NCBI RefSeq assembly: GCF_003208215.1
Contig: NZ_QKLW01000006.1
Location: forward strand, 1 to 64,000
Length of the DNA: 64,000 nt
Direction of reading: 5' to 3'
From: Marinomonas alcarazii
GTDB lineage: Bacteria > Pseudomonadota > Gammaproteobacteria > Pseudomonadales > Marinomonadaceae
Made by a program: the position numbers and the translations under genes. Positions 8,972-18,188 of the stretch are shown piece after piece. The notes beneath the pieces were generated by a model. It saw only the letters and a list, made by a program, of their open reading frames with translations, was not told the DNA's origin and made no database searches. How positions within the stretch are numbered: position 1 is the stretch's first letter; every line of letters starts with the position of its first letter.

Positions 8972-10356
8972 GATACGCCCTCTTTTGGCAGATGAATTCT
9001 AGCCCTTAGTCCACCTAATGGGCTATCTTCTAAAAAGAATTGCCCACCGTGTGCTTCTGCCACACTAGTCACAATGGATAACCCAAGCCCCGAACCACTA
9101 AGATCATTAGCTAGCCGTTGAAAACGTTCTAAGGCTTTTTCTCGCAACTCAAGCGGAATACCTGAGCCAGCATCGTCAATTATAATATCAATACCAGAAG
9201 AATCCGTTTGCAAAAGAATCTCGATCTGATTGTGCTCAGGCCCATAATACAACGCATTATCCAAAAGATTTCGAATAGCCTCACGCAAGCTAATAGAATC
9301 CCCCATAAATAAAGGTAATGGCAGCTCACATTGATACGAAAAATCGATCGTACGATGAGCATTATCTCGCACGCATTCCGTTAAGAGTTGCTTAACCACA
9401 CTTTCGACATCTAGTTTTTCGATCACCCCAGCATCACCTCGATGAACTACCATCGCGTGGGTCAGCAGCTGATTGGTTAAACGCGTCAAACGATCATGCT
9501 CTGTGCGTATTTTGCTTAAATGTTCAGGTAAATCGGCTAAGTTTTGGCTTTGACTGGCAATGTCCAATTGGGCTTGAGTTGCACTTTGCGCAGTACGAAT
9601 TTGATGGCTAGCATCCGCGATAAAACGCTTCATTAACGCTAGGTTAGACAATAACTGCGCTTGGTAATCATTAATCGCGCTTACCAAGGGTGACACTTCT
9701 TGAATAGGTGTCGTCTGAATAGGCTCTGCGGATACCAACGAGTGAGAGGCCAGACTTTTAGAGATTGAACTAAGCGGTTCAAGCGCACGGTTAATCGCTA
9801 CCCACAATACAATCATCACACAAGCCATGATACCGAACAGCACCGCAAAACTACGGTATAAAATGTCGATCATCATCTCATGTCGCGCCCTAAGGGTTTG
9901 CGCCAACACCACAGTCACCCAGCCAGACACGGAAGGCTCGGAAATCCTTTTGTGACGAATAACGACTCGCACGTCTTCGGATAAATAATGGCCATTATAA
10001 AAAGAGATCGGTGATTCGACGCTCATTTTGGCAGGCAAGGGCATATCAGGATAACCTGTAATCAGCTCACCTTGTGTTCCTAGCGCTTGATAAAAAACCT
10101 TATCTTCATTGGCCAGCTGCATCATCTCAAACGCTGCGTAAGGTAAATCCAAATCCACTTGTTTATCATAAACATGCAGACCTTCCATGATAGACAAACT
10201 GGCGCTATTGAGCAGTCGGTCATAGGAATAATTGGCTGATTGACGAGCATAGTGCCAAACGCCAAGACTTAAAATCAAAAAAATAGACAAAAGCAGAAAA
10301 GCTGATCGGCCTAACATTCGAGAACGGATTGAATAACTTTTCTCAGTCATCGACAT
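8965..10356 (-). CDS. Sensor histidine kinase, TctE-like
   Basis: This 463-residue membrane kinase has one span near residues 17-33, a periplasmic sensor of about 120 residues, and a second span near 167-187. A HAMP-like segment, a dimerisation/phosphoacceptor helix and an ATPase domain follow. Visible motifs are the H-box ADASHQIRT (His near 250), the N-box NLLDNALYYG, and the G-boxes DAGSGIP and GSGLGLSIV. The residues after the H-box read RTAQS where RTPL is usual, which is unusual for the family. The gene overlaps the response regulator upstream and the binding-protein gene downstream. TctE proteins sense citrate-type carboxylates, and the divergent tctCBA operon supports that role. Confidence 0.88.
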   Translation of the reverse strand: MSMTEKSYSIRSRMLGRSAFLLLSIFLILSLGVWHYARQSANYSYDRLLNSASLSIMEGLHVYDKQVDLDLPYAAFEMMQLANEDKVFYQALGTQGELITGYPDMPLPAKMSVESPISFYNGHYLSEDVRVVIRHKRISEPSVSGWVTVVLAQTLRARHEMMIDILYRSFAVLFGIMACVMIVLWVAINRALEPLSSISKSLASHSLVSAEPIQTTPIQEVSPLVSAINDYQAQLLSNLALMKRFIADASHQIRTAQSATQAQLDIASQSQNLADLPEHLSKIRTEHDRLTRLTNQLLTHAMVVHRGDAGVIEKLDVESVVKQLLTECVRDNAHRTIDFSYQCELPLPLFMGDSISLREAIRNLLDNALYYGPEHNQIEILLQTDSSGIDIIIDDAGSGIPLELREKALERFQRLANDLSGSGLGLSIVTSVAEAHGGQFFLEDSPLGGLRARIHLPKEGVSC

Positions 10357-11011
10357 GTGCCAAATACCCTAAACCACGAATGGTTTTGATGATTAACGTC
10401 GAACCGTCCAGCTGTTTTCTTAAGCGCGTTAACGTTTGCTCTATTGCATTGGGTGTATAGGCTTCATCATAGCTGTAAAGGCGATTCGAAATATCATCTT
10501 TGGTGAGCACCCGATCCAAGTTTTTCAAAAACAGCTCCAATAGTTGCAATTCTCTTGGTCGTAAATCTAAAGTCACACCATTCACTTTAGCCGAGTGCGC
10601 CGCCAAGTCATACATTAAATTACCACACTGTATTTCGTTACTCGCGCCACCTCGTTCACGTCGATAAAGCGCACGACAACGAGCCGCTAGCTCACGAAAA
10701 TCAAAGGGTTTTGCCAAATAATCATCAGCACCAAAGTCCAACGAACTAACTCTATCATCCACTTCAGTTCGAGCTGTTAAGACCAAAACAGGGATGCGAT
10801 TCCCTTGATTTCGAAGACTTTGCAGTAGTTGAAAACCACTTTTTCCGGGCAAATTAATGTCCAAGATTAGCAAATCAAAATCGTCAAAAGACAAACTCGC
10901 TTCCGCTTTTTCTACGGAACCAATCCAATCAATAGGGTGACCTAAATTTTTAAAATACACTCGAATCGAGTCGGCCAAACTCTCGTTGTCTTCAATCAAT
11001 AACATACGCAT
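10343..11011 (-). CDS. OmpR-family response regulator, TctD-like
   Basis: The 222-residue protein has a receiver domain with acidic residues E7-D8, the phosphoacceptor D51 (LLILDINLPG), T82 of LVLTART and K101 of LAKPFDF, followed by a winged-helix DNA-binding domain (RPRELQLLELFLKN, TIRGLGYL). It is the first cistron of the operon and is divergent from tctCBA, with 117 bp between the two starts. It probably activates the transporter genes when the kinase detects the carboxylate. An 11-bp direct repeat in the shared intergenic region is a plausible binding site. Confidence 0.9.
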   Translation of the reverse strand: MRMLLIEDNESLADSIRVYFKNLGHPIDWIGSVEKAEASLSFDDFDLLILDINLPGKSGFQLLQSLRNQGNRIPVLVLTARTEVDDRVSSLDFGADDYLAKPFDFRELAARCRALYRRERGGASNEIQCGNLMYDLAAHSAKVNGVTLDLRPRELQLLELFLKNLDRVLTKDDISNRLYSYDEAYTPNAIEQTLTRLRKQLDGSTLIIKTIRGLGYLAHVDD

Positions 11012-11033
11012 GACGGAACCCTATTCTTTATCT

Positions 11034-11055
11034 TGTCAGGTTAGTGTCAGTTTAA
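11034..11055 (+). promoter_or_regulatory. Direct repeat between tctD-like and tctC, candidate response-regulator site
   Basis: TGTCAGGTTAG is followed immediately by TGTCAGTTTAA. Half-sites repeating every 11 bp on one face of the helix are typical for OmpR-family dimers. Position between the divergent operons supports control of tctCBA and autoregulation. Confidence 0.5.
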
Positions 11056-11128
11056 AAGAGTAAATTCAAAATCCACTGTGCAATCTTGTACAGCAAAATA
11101 AAACAAAAAGAAATTTGGAGAATAATAA

Positions 11129-12106
11129 ATGAAAGCCAAAATTGCCTCTTTATTACTAGTAGGCGGCATGACTGCTGCACTAAATGTTAGCGCCTTTGAA
11201 CCTTCCAAACCAACTTGTATCGCCCCAGCCAAACCAGGTGGTGGCTTCGATCTAACTTGCCGTATCCTTTCAACTGGTTTTGCCAATGCAGGGATCACTG
11301 ATATTCCAATGGCCGTGACCTTTATGCCTGGTGGTGTCGGTGCGGTTGCATATAACTACATCAATTCCACAACTCCAGATGATCCAAACAAATTAGTCGC
11401 TTTTAGCTCAGGTTCACTACTAAACCTTGCTCAGGGCAAATTTGGCAGAAATTTAGATGAAAATGACGCTCGTTGGGTCGGTACAGCAGGAGTCGATTAT
11501 GGTGCCATCATGGTTCGCGCGGATGCACCATGGAACACGCTTGGTGAATTAGTTGACGATATCAAAAAAGACCCAAGCGCATTTGTGTTAGGAGCCGGTG
11601 GTGGCGTGGGTAGCCAAGACTGGATGAAAGCCGCCATTGTCGTTAAATCTGCTGGTGTAGATCCTAAGAAAATGCGTTACGTTGCCTACGAAGGTGGCGG
11701 TGAAGCATCAGCAGCTCTACTTGGTGGGCATATTAAAGTCTACCCAGGCGATGTTGGTGAAATAAAAGGCTTAGTTGAATCTGGCAAAGTAAAAATCCTA
11801 GCCATCATGTCTCCAGAACGTTTAAAAGGCGAATTCTCCAATTATCCAACAGCGATTGAGCAAGGTTACAACGCTGAATGGACCATTCTTCGTGGTTACT
11901 ATTTAGGGCCTAAGGTATCTGACGAAGCGTACAACTATTGGGCAGATCAATTCAAAAAAGCTTACAAAAGCCCAGCCTTTGAAAAAGTGGTTGTTGACCA
12001 AAACTTAGTACCTTTCACTATGTCTGGTCCTGCGTTAGACAGCTACATCAAAGAGCGTGTTGGCTATATGCGCGGCTTAGCACAAGAGGCTGGCCTAATT
12101 AAATAG
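11129..12106 (+). CDS. tctC: Tripartite tricarboxylate transporter substrate-binding protein
   Basis: The 325-residue protein has an N-terminal signal peptide (MKAKIASLLLVGGMTAALNVSAF) and a Bug/TctC-type binding fold. Visible features are PAKPGGGFDLTCR near the first ligand loop, FMPGGVGAVAYNYI, and GGGVGSQDWM. TctC captures carboxylates in the periplasm and delivers them to the TctAB membrane pair encoded just downstream. GGAG lies ten bases before the ATG. It is the first gene of tctCBA and diverges from the two-component system. Citrate is the classic ligand, but the specificity cannot be read from the sequence. Confidence 0.92.
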   Translation: MKAKIASLLLVGGMTAALNVSAFEPSKPTCIAPAKPGGGFDLTCRILSTGFANAGITDIPMAVTFMPGGVGAVAYNYINSTTPDDPNKLVAFSSGSLLNLAQGKFGRNLDENDARWVGTAGVDYGAIMVRADAPWNTLGELVDDIKKDPSAFVLGAGGGVGSQDWMKAAIVVKSAGVDPKKMRYVAYEGGGEASAALLGGHIKVYPGDVGEIKGLVESGKVKILAIMSPERLKGEFSNYPTAIEQGYNAEWTILRGYYLGPKVSDEAYNYWADQFKKAYKSPAFEKVVVDQNLVPFTMSGPALDSYIKERVGYMRGLAQEAGLIK

Positions 12107-12138
12107 TCAATTAATAAGTCATGAATTGAGGCAATAAC

Positions 12139-12579
12139 ATGTTATATGACCGCATTTTTGCGGGCGCATTATTGGTGCTGTCCGGGCTAACCGCCTGGAC
12201 AGCTTACCATTTTGATGTCCCGTTTCAGTATGAGCCCCTAGGTCCAAAGGCATTCCCTATCATTTTATCTATTGTGCTCGCTATCTGTAGCGTACGTTTA
12301 ATCGTAAAACCCGATGCTAACGCTTGGTTACCCAATAAAGAAATATTGATAAAAATTGTTAGTGGTCTGGTGCTTATGGTGGTGTATGCCTTCCTATTTG
12401 AGGAAGTGGGCTTCATCGTTGCAACCACGATTGTGGGCGCTATTTTTAGCTGGTTATTTGGCGAAAAGCCTCTGAAATCCTTTTTATATGCCCTCGCTTT
12501 AAGCTTGGTCAGCTATTACTTATTAGCCGATTTGATGGAACTTAATGTTCCAACAGGCCTACTGTTCGGAGACCTATAA
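12139..12579 (+). CDS. tctB: Tripartite tricarboxylate transporter small membrane subunit
   Basis: The 146-residue protein shows four hydrophobic segments and the length expected for TctB, the small, poorly conserved membrane subunit. The N-terminus (MLYDRIFAGALLVLSGLTAW) and the FGEKPLKSF loop fit the family. It starts 32 bases after tctC, and its stop overlaps the tctA start by one base (TAATG), so translation is probably coupled. Confidence 0.9.
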   Translation: MLYDRIFAGALLVLSGLTAWTAYHFDVPFQYEPLGPKAFPIILSIVLAICSVRLIVKPDANAWLPNKEILIKIVSGLVLMVVYAFLFEEVGFIVATTIVGAIFSWLFGEKPLKSFLYALALSLVSYYLLADLMELNVPTGLLFGDL

Positions 12580-14066
12580 TGGACGTTTTACATTATTTAT
12601 CGATAGGCTTCTCGGTTGCCTTCACGCCACTTAACTTGGGATTGGTATTGGCAGGCTGCTTTTTTGGTACGCTGATCGGTTCATTACCGGGCATTGGACC
12701 AATCAACGGTGTAGCCATCTTATTGCCTTTGGCTTATTCCATCGGTTTACCCCCTGAATCCGCACTTATTCTATTAGCTGGTGTTTATTACGGTGCCGAA
12801 TATGGCGGCCGCATTTCCAGTATTTTGCTCAATGTTCCTGGGGACGCTGGTGCCATCATGACGACCTTAGATGGCTACCCAATGGCCAAGCGTGGTGAAG
12901 GTGGCAGAGCGTTAGCCTTGTCAGCCGTTTCCTCATTCTTTGGTAGCATAGGCGCCTTGATACTTATGGTTATTTTCGCACCATTACTCAGTCGCTTAGC
13001 CATTGAATTTGGTCCATCTGAGTATGTTTGGTTGATGATTTTTGCCTTCACGTGTTTGGCAACCATGGTGGGCAAACGCCCAATCAAAACCATTGTTGGT
13101 GTAGTCATTGGTTTACTACTAGCAACCGTCGGAATCGACTCCGGTACAGGCATTCTGCGTTTCACCATGGGCATTCCAAACTTGTTCGATGGCGTAGACT
13201 TTTTAGTCGTGGTGATTGGTATGTTTGCCATCAGTGAAGTATTGATCCTTCTTGAAAGCTGGGCACGTAACGACTTAAAGATGACTCCTGTTGGCAAAAG
13301 CTTTGTGAGTCTGTCAGATATGCTAGCCGTTAAATGGGTGGTATTACGCTCTACTCTATCTGGCTTTTTAATTGGTGTTTTACCGGGTACTGGTGCTTCC
13401 ATTGCGAGTGCGGTTGCTTACGGTACAGAAAAACGTTTCGCAGAAGGCCACAACGAACACTTTGGTGAAGGGGATATTCGTGGTCTTGCCGCGCCAGAAG
13501 CCGCAAACAACGCCTCTGCAGCGGGCTCTATGTTACCTATGTTGACCTTGGGTATCCCAGGTAGTGGGACAACCGCCATTCTATTAGGTGCGTTGTTGAT
13601 GTTTAACATCACGCCGGGGCCGCTTTTGTTTGAACAACAGCCGGAAATTGCATGGGGTCTTATCGCGTCTATGTTCATTGGTAACATTGCGTTGCTAATC
13701 ATGAACTTACCGCTTATTGGCTTGTTTGTTCGATTGCTGTCTATCAAACAAGCATACCTTGTCCCTATTATCGTCATGCTTACTTTCGTTGGTATCTACT
13801 CGATCCATGGGGATTCGTTCGACTTGTTCTTTATGATCGTATTAGGGATCTTTGCCTTCATCTTGCGCAAACTAGGCTTTTCTCTTGCACCGGTTATTTT
13901 GGGCTTGGTATTAGGCGAAGTATTAGAAGAAAACTTACGTCGAGCACTGTCTATCAGTGGCGGTGATTGGTCTATCCTACTAAACGGTACTATGACTTAT
14001 ATCTTAGCTACCGCAACCGTTGCCGCTCTGGTTGCTCCTAAGTTGATAAAAAAATTTAAAACGTAA
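12579..14066 (+). CDS. tctA: Tripartite tricarboxylate transporter large membrane subunit
   Basis: The 495-residue, highly hydrophobic protein has about twelve predicted spans and the length of TctA. Family signatures visible are GTLIGSLPGIGPINGVAILLP near the N-terminus, YYGAEYGGRISSILLNVPGD, and the repeat-related GVLPGTGASIASAVAYG and LTLGIPGSGTTAILLGAL. TctA is the secondary-transport subunit that moves the carboxylate using the ion gradient. It is the last gene of tctCBA and is followed by a strong terminator. Confidence 0.95.
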   Translation: MDVLHYLSIGFSVAFTPLNLGLVLAGCFFGTLIGSLPGIGPINGVAILLPLAYSIGLPPESALILLAGVYYGAEYGGRISSILLNVPGDAGAIMTTLDGYPMAKRGEGGRALALSAVSSFFGSIGALILMVIFAPLLSRLAIEFGPSEYVWLMIFAFTCLATMVGKRPIKTIVGVVIGLLLATVGIDSGTGILRFTMGIPNLFDGVDFLVVVIGMFAISEVLILLESWARNDLKMTPVGKSFVSLSDMLAVKWVVLRSTLSGFLIGVLPGTGASIASAVAYGTEKRFAEGHNEHFGEGDIRGLAAPEAANNASAAGSMLPMLTLGIPGSGTTAILLGALLMFNITPGPLLFEQQPEIAWGLIASMFIGNIALLIMNLPLIGLFVRLLSIKQAYLVPIIVMLTFVGIYSIHGDSFDLFFMIVLGIFAFILRKLGFSLAPVILGLVLGEVLEENLRRALSISGGDWSILLNGTMTYILATATVAALVAPKLIKKFKT

Positions 14067-14095
14067 TAATCGAAACAAACTAAACTCGTTTACGT

Positions 14096-14137
14096 AAAAA
14101 GCCTTCATGATCAATCTGACCATGAAGGCTTTTTTTA
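14096..14137 (+). terminator. Terminator between tctA and the convergent TRAP gene
   Basis: AAAAAGCCTTCATG and CATGAAGGCTTTTT form a 14-bp stem with an 11-nt loop. A and T tracts on both sides let it work for both converging transcripts. Confidence 0.9.
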
Positions 14138-14159
14138 TATAGCTCAAAGCCACTTAGTT

Positions 14160-15266
14160 TTATTCAAGCTCACGAGCATTGATGTAAGCACGCTCAGATA
14201 CTTCGTGCCACGCTCTTACTTTCGCGCCAAACTCTTTAAACGAGTCATACACTTTCTGGCTCAATGGGTCTGCTGCTGCCACTTCTTCTAATGTTTCAGT
14301 AGAGGCTTTTTTCAGCGCGATCAACACATCATCAGGGAAAGATTTCAACGTCACGTTGTGTTCATTGATTAGCGTCTGAAGTGCCGCGTTATTCAATGCG
14401 GTGAACTCATCCAACATTTCTGCGTTTGCTTGTCGCGTCGCAGCACGAACGATTAGCTGTAGATCTTTTGGTAAGGCTTCAAACGCGGCTTTGTTATACA
14501 GCGCTTCCATAGTAGAACCTGGCTCATGCCAACCTGGGTAGTAGTAGTATTTCGCTGCTTTATACAAACCAAATGCAAGGTCATTATAAGGGCCTACCCA
14601 CTCGGTTGCGTCAATCGCGCCCGTTTGCAAAGAAGTGAAAATCTCTCCGCCAGGCAAGTTCACTGGGATGCCGCCAATTTTCTTAATAACTTCACCACCA
14701 AGACCAGGGATACGCATTTTTAGACCTTGGAAGTCAGCCAAAGAATTTACTTCTTTATTAAACCAACCACCCATTTGTACACCGGTGTTACCCGCCGCCA
14801 TTGGGATCAAGTTAAATGGGGCATAAATTTCTTCCCACAGTTTCAAACCGCCACCGTGATGAATCCAAGAGTTGATTTCTTGTGCAGTGAAACCATAAGG
14901 CACCGCTGTAAAAAATTGCGCGGCAGGCGCTTTGCCTTTCCAATAATACGCAGCGCCATGACCCATTTGCGCTGTGCCACGAGAAACCGCATCAAACACT
15001 TCTAGCGCAGGAACCAACTCTCCAGCGGCATAGACTTTTACGTTGATACGCCCGTTGGACATCTCATTAATGCTTTTTGCTAGATTTTCAGCGCCAGTCC
15101 CCAAACCAGGAAAGTTTTTTGGCCAAGTGGTGACCATTTTCCAGTTAATGACTTCAGCTTTTTTCTCGACTTGAGCTGTTTCTTTTTCTTCAGATCCACC
15201 ACAGGCAACCAAGGTTGCTGCAGCTAAACCGACTAATGCCAGTTTACTCCACGTTTTTCTTATCAT
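14160..15266 (-). CDS. TRAP transporter substrate-binding lipoprotein, TakP-like (copy 1)
   Basis: The 368-residue protein carries a lipoprotein signal with lipobox LVAC and the acidic linker GGSEEKETAQVEKK. A DctP-family fold follows: WKMVTTWPKNFPGLG, VKVYAAGELVPALEVFDAV, AYYWKGKAPAAQFF, MGGWFNKEV, and ATEWVGPYNDLAFGLYKAAKYYYYPGW. These are hallmarks of the TakP (2-oxo acid) / mannitol-chloroaromatic subgroup. It is the most downstream of three tandem paralogues. No DctQ or DctM membrane gene lies beside it, so it must work with permeases encoded elsewhere. Most TRAP receptors are soluble, so the lipid anchor is notable. Confidence 0.9.
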   Translation of the reverse strand: MIRKTWSKLALVGLAAATLVACGGSEEKETAQVEKKAEVINWKMVTTWPKNFPGLGTGAENLAKSINEMSNGRINVKVYAAGELVPALEVFDAVSRGTAQMGHGAAYYWKGKAPAAQFFTAVPYGFTAQEINSWIHHGGGLKLWEEIYAPFNLIPMAAGNTGVQMGGWFNKEVNSLADFQGLKMRIPGLGGEVIKKIGGIPVNLPGGEIFTSLQTGAIDATEWVGPYNDLAFGLYKAAKYYYYPGWHEPGSTMEALYNKAAFEALPKDLQLIVRAATRQANAEMLDEFTALNNAALQTLINEHNVTLKSFPDDVLIALKKASTETLEEVAAADPLSQKVYDSFKEFGAKVRAWHEVSERAYINARELE

Positions 15267-15495
15267 TTTTTTATCCCTCAGGAGGCTGATTTTATTTATT
15301 GTTTTGAGGCTTTATTTACAAGCCAGAGCAACGCTAATTACTTTCATTTTCTCCCTTTCCCACTAAGGAAGAAAATTGAACCTACGTGCACATTTAATGC
15401 ATTAAGTGCTTTGAATAGTATGAATTGCGCTGTCAGCTCTCAAGTCTTTTTTGATATTTATTATTTTCCTCACTCAATTCATCCCCATGCAAAAT

Positions 15496-15528
15496 AAAAA
15501 AGCCCCGTTATCAAAGATAACGAGGCTT
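15496..15528 (-). terminator. Terminator after TRAP lipoprotein copy 2
   Basis: On the minus strand AAGCCTCGTTATC pairs with GATAACGGGGCTT (one mismatch), followed by TTTTT. The rest of the 301-bp gap 15267-15567 shows no gene; it presumably holds the promoter of copy 1. Confidence 0.8.
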
Positions 15529-15567
15529 TATCGGCATTAGCGCTTTTAAAATAGAAAGCGTAGCGTC

Positions 15568-16677
15568 TTAGTCGTCCGCGCGTGCATTGATGTAAGCTCG
15601 CTCGGAAACATCATGCCATTCACTTACTGGCGCCATGAAGTTCTTGAAGGACTCGTATACTTTTTGGCTATCTGGATCATTAGCGGCAACTTCTTCTAAT
15701 GTTTCTGCAGACGCTTTCTTAAGTGCTTCGAGTAGGTCTCGTGGGAACGGCTTAAGAATCACATTATGCTCATTAACCAGGGTTTGCAGTGCGTCGTTAT
15801 TACGCGCTGTAAACTCGTTAATCATGTCTAAGTTAGCTTGTTTAACCGCGGCACGAGCAATCGCTTGTAGATCTTTAGGCAAAGCCTCAAAAGCCTCTTT
15901 GTTAAAGATAACTTCAACCGCAGAACCTGGCTCATGCCAACCTGGGTAATAATAGTACTTCGCGGCTTTATACAAACCAAAAGCAAGATCGTTATATGGA
16001 CCAACCCATTCAGTGGCATCAATCGTACCAGTTTGCAGCGCCGTAAATACTTCACTGCCCGGTAAGTTGATGGGTGATGCTCCGACTTTCTTCAATACTT
16101 CGCCGCCTAACCCAGGCATGCGCATTTTCAAACCTTTGAAGTCCTCTAGGGAATTGATTTCTTTATTAAACCAACCACCCATTTGCACGCCAGCATTACC
16201 AGCAACCATAGGAATCAGGTTAAAAGGCGCATAGATTTCTTGCCACAGTTCTAAACCACCGCCATAGGCAATCCAAGCATTAAACTCCTGAGCATTGAAA
16301 CCAAAAGGCACTGTCGAGAAAAACTGTGCAGCCGCTACTTTTCCTTTCCAATAATACGCCGAGCCATGACCCATTTGCGCCGTACCACGAGAAACCGCAT
16401 CAAATACTTCTAGCGCAGGAACAAGCTCACCAGCGGCGTAGACTTTAATATCCAAACGACCGTTAGACATTTCTTTAATGTTCTGCGCCAGCTTTTCAGC
16501 CCCTGTTCCCATTCCTGGGAGGTTTTTAGGCCAAGTTGTCACCATTTTCCAATGGATAACATCCGCTTTTTGCTCAGCCTTTGCAGTCTCTTTTTCTTCT
16601 GCTCCACCACAAGCAGCCAATGCTGCTGCCATCAAGCCAACAAGTAAGGCTTGGTTCCATTTTTTAATTTTATTCAT
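15568..16677 (-). CDS. TRAP transporter substrate-binding lipoprotein, TakP-like (copy 2)
   Basis: The 369-residue paralogue of the flanking copies has lipobox LAACGG, a charged linker (AEEKETAKAEQKAD) and the same core: WKMVTTWPKNLPGMG, VKVYAAGELVPALEVFDAV, AYYWKGKVAAAQFF and TEWVGPYNDLAFGLYKAAKYYYY. Differences cluster in loops, for example ASPINLPGSEVFTAL against GIPVNLPGGEIFTSL in copy 1. A terminator follows it, so it is probably transcribed separately from copy 1. Binding of 2-oxo acids is inferred from the TakP-like motifs. Confidence 0.9.
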   Translation of the reverse strand: MNKIKKWNQALLVGLMAAALAACGGAEEKETAKAEQKADVIHWKMVTTWPKNLPGMGTGAEKLAQNIKEMSNGRLDIKVYAAGELVPALEVFDAVSRGTAQMGHGSAYYWKGKVAAAQFFSTVPFGFNAQEFNAWIAYGGGLELWQEIYAPFNLIPMVAGNAGVQMGGWFNKEINSLEDFKGLKMRMPGLGGEVLKKVGASPINLPGSEVFTALQTGTIDATEWVGPYNDLAFGLYKAAKYYYYPGWHEPGSAVEVIFNKEAFEALPKDLQAIARAAVKQANLDMINEFTARNNDALQTLVNEHNVILKPFPRDLLEALKKASAETLEEVAANDPDSQKVYESFKNFMAPVSEWHDVSERAYINARADD

Positions 16678-16755
16678 GTACTTATCCGTGAAAGAGTGAA
16701 TCTCACTCAGTAGTCATAACTTGCCCGATGGGACACATCAGGTAAGCAATATAAA

Positions 16756-16789
16756 ATAAGCTCTACCATCAGCCGACAGCAGAGCTTAT
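16756..16789 (-). terminator. Hairpin between TRAP copies 3 and 2
   Basis: ATAAGCTCT and AGAGCTTAT form a 9-bp stem around a 16-nt loop, followed on the minus strand by a T-rich stretch (TTTATATTG). It may end or attenuate the copy 3 transcript. Confidence 0.5.
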
Positions 16790-16827
16790 CAGGGTCACTT
16801 GTTCTCTATTCTATGAATGAGAAAACC

Positions 16828-17940
16828 TTAGTCTGTTGCACGCGCATTAATAAAGGCACGCTCAGAAATATCATGCCATTCAGCCACAGAGTTTAAAAAG
16901 CCAGTGAAAGAGTCATACACTTTTTGGCTCATTGCATCGTTAGCCGCTACTTCTTTAAGCGTTTCGTCTGATGCAACACGTAAGGCTTCTAACAGATCTT
17001 TCGGAAATTTCTTCAAGGTGACATTGTGTTCTTCAACCAGAGTCTGCAAAGCCGCATTATTACGAGCTGTCAGTTCGTTTAGCATATTCAAGTTAGCTTG
17101 CGCTGCCGCAGAACGAACGATCTCTTGCAAATCTTCAGGCAATGCATTGAAAGCGTCTTTGTTGATCAGTGCTTCAACCGCAGAACCAGGTTCTTGCCAA
17201 CCAGGGTAATAGTAGTATTTTGCTGCTTTATACAAACCAAATGCTAAATCGTTGTAAGGACCAACCCACTCTGTTGCATCCAGAGCACCCGTTTGAAGAG
17301 CAGTAAACATCTCGCTACCAGGAAGGTTAACTGTCACAGCACCAACCTTTTTAAGCACTTCGCCACCTAGGCCAGGCATACGCATTTTCAAGCCTTGAAA
17401 ATCCGCCAAAGAATTGATTTCTTTATTAAACCAACCGCCCATTTGCGCGCCAGTGTTACCTGCCGCCATAGGAATAATGTTGAATGGCGCATACACTTCT
17501 TCCCACAGCTCTAATCCACCACCAAATTCAAGCCAAGCGTTAAACTCTTGCGCAGTCATACCAAAAGGCACAGACGAGAAAAACTGTACCGCTGGCGCTT
17601 TACCTTTCCAGTAATACGCAGAACTATGACCTATTTGCGCAGTACCACGGGAAACAGCATCAAATACTTCCAGCGCTGGAACTAGCTCTCCTGCTGCATA
17701 TACCTTAACGTCCAAACGACCATCAGACATTTTTGTAATATTTTTTGCGAGTGCTTCAGCGCCCGTTCCCAAACCTGGAAAGTTTTTAGGCCAAGCCGTC
17801 ACCATTTTCCAATGAATCGTTTCTACTTTTTTCTCAGCTTTTGCTGTCTCTTCTGCTTTCTCTGATCCACCACAAGCGACCAAAGACACAGCCAACAAAC
17901 CAGCGAACGCTAATTTGCCCAATCCCATTACATTACGCAT
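16828..17940 (-). CDS. TRAP transporter substrate-binding lipoprotein, TakP-like (copy 3)
   Basis: The 370-residue protein is the third tandem paralogue: lipobox LVACGG, linker SEKAEETAKAEKK, then WKMVTAWPKNFPGLG, AYYWKGKAPAVQFF, MGGWFNKEI and ATEWVGPYNDLAFGLYK. GAGGGAAAATA precedes the start. It is the most upstream copy, and its terminator-like hairpin suggests independent expression. The three proteins are full length with intact motifs, which argues that all are used and not decaying duplicates. No DctQM genes are nearby. Confidence 0.9.
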   Translation of the reverse strand: MRNVMGLGKLAFAGLLAVSLVACGGSEKAEETAKAEKKVETIHWKMVTAWPKNFPGLGTGAEALAKNITKMSDGRLDVKVYAAGELVPALEVFDAVSRGTAQIGHSSAYYWKGKAPAVQFFSSVPFGMTAQEFNAWLEFGGGLELWEEVYAPFNIIPMAAGNTGAQMGGWFNKEINSLADFQGLKMRMPGLGGEVLKKVGAVTVNLPGSEMFTALQTGALDATEWVGPYNDLAFGLYKAAKYYYYPGWQEPGSAVEALINKDAFNALPEDLQEIVRSAAAQANLNMLNELTARNNAALQTLVEEHNVTLKKFPKDLLEALRVASDETLKEVAANDAMSQKVYDSFTGFLNSVAEWHDISERAFINARATD

Positions 17941-18188
17941 TATTTTCCCTCAGGAGCTAGATACTTGATGACAATAACTCTGCCTGCGACACAAGAAAGC
18001 GATGCCCACATCAATCAATCTTAGAGATAGGATCAATAATCCACGAATGCTAAAACACCGCGTATTATTGTATTTTTATTATAAAATCAGACAGAAAATT
18101 GCCTTTTTGATGCATAAAAGATCAAAAAGGCAAAAGATGATAAGAATTGTGGGAATCTTGCTCAACCCTTTTTTGCGATTTCTTGCGA

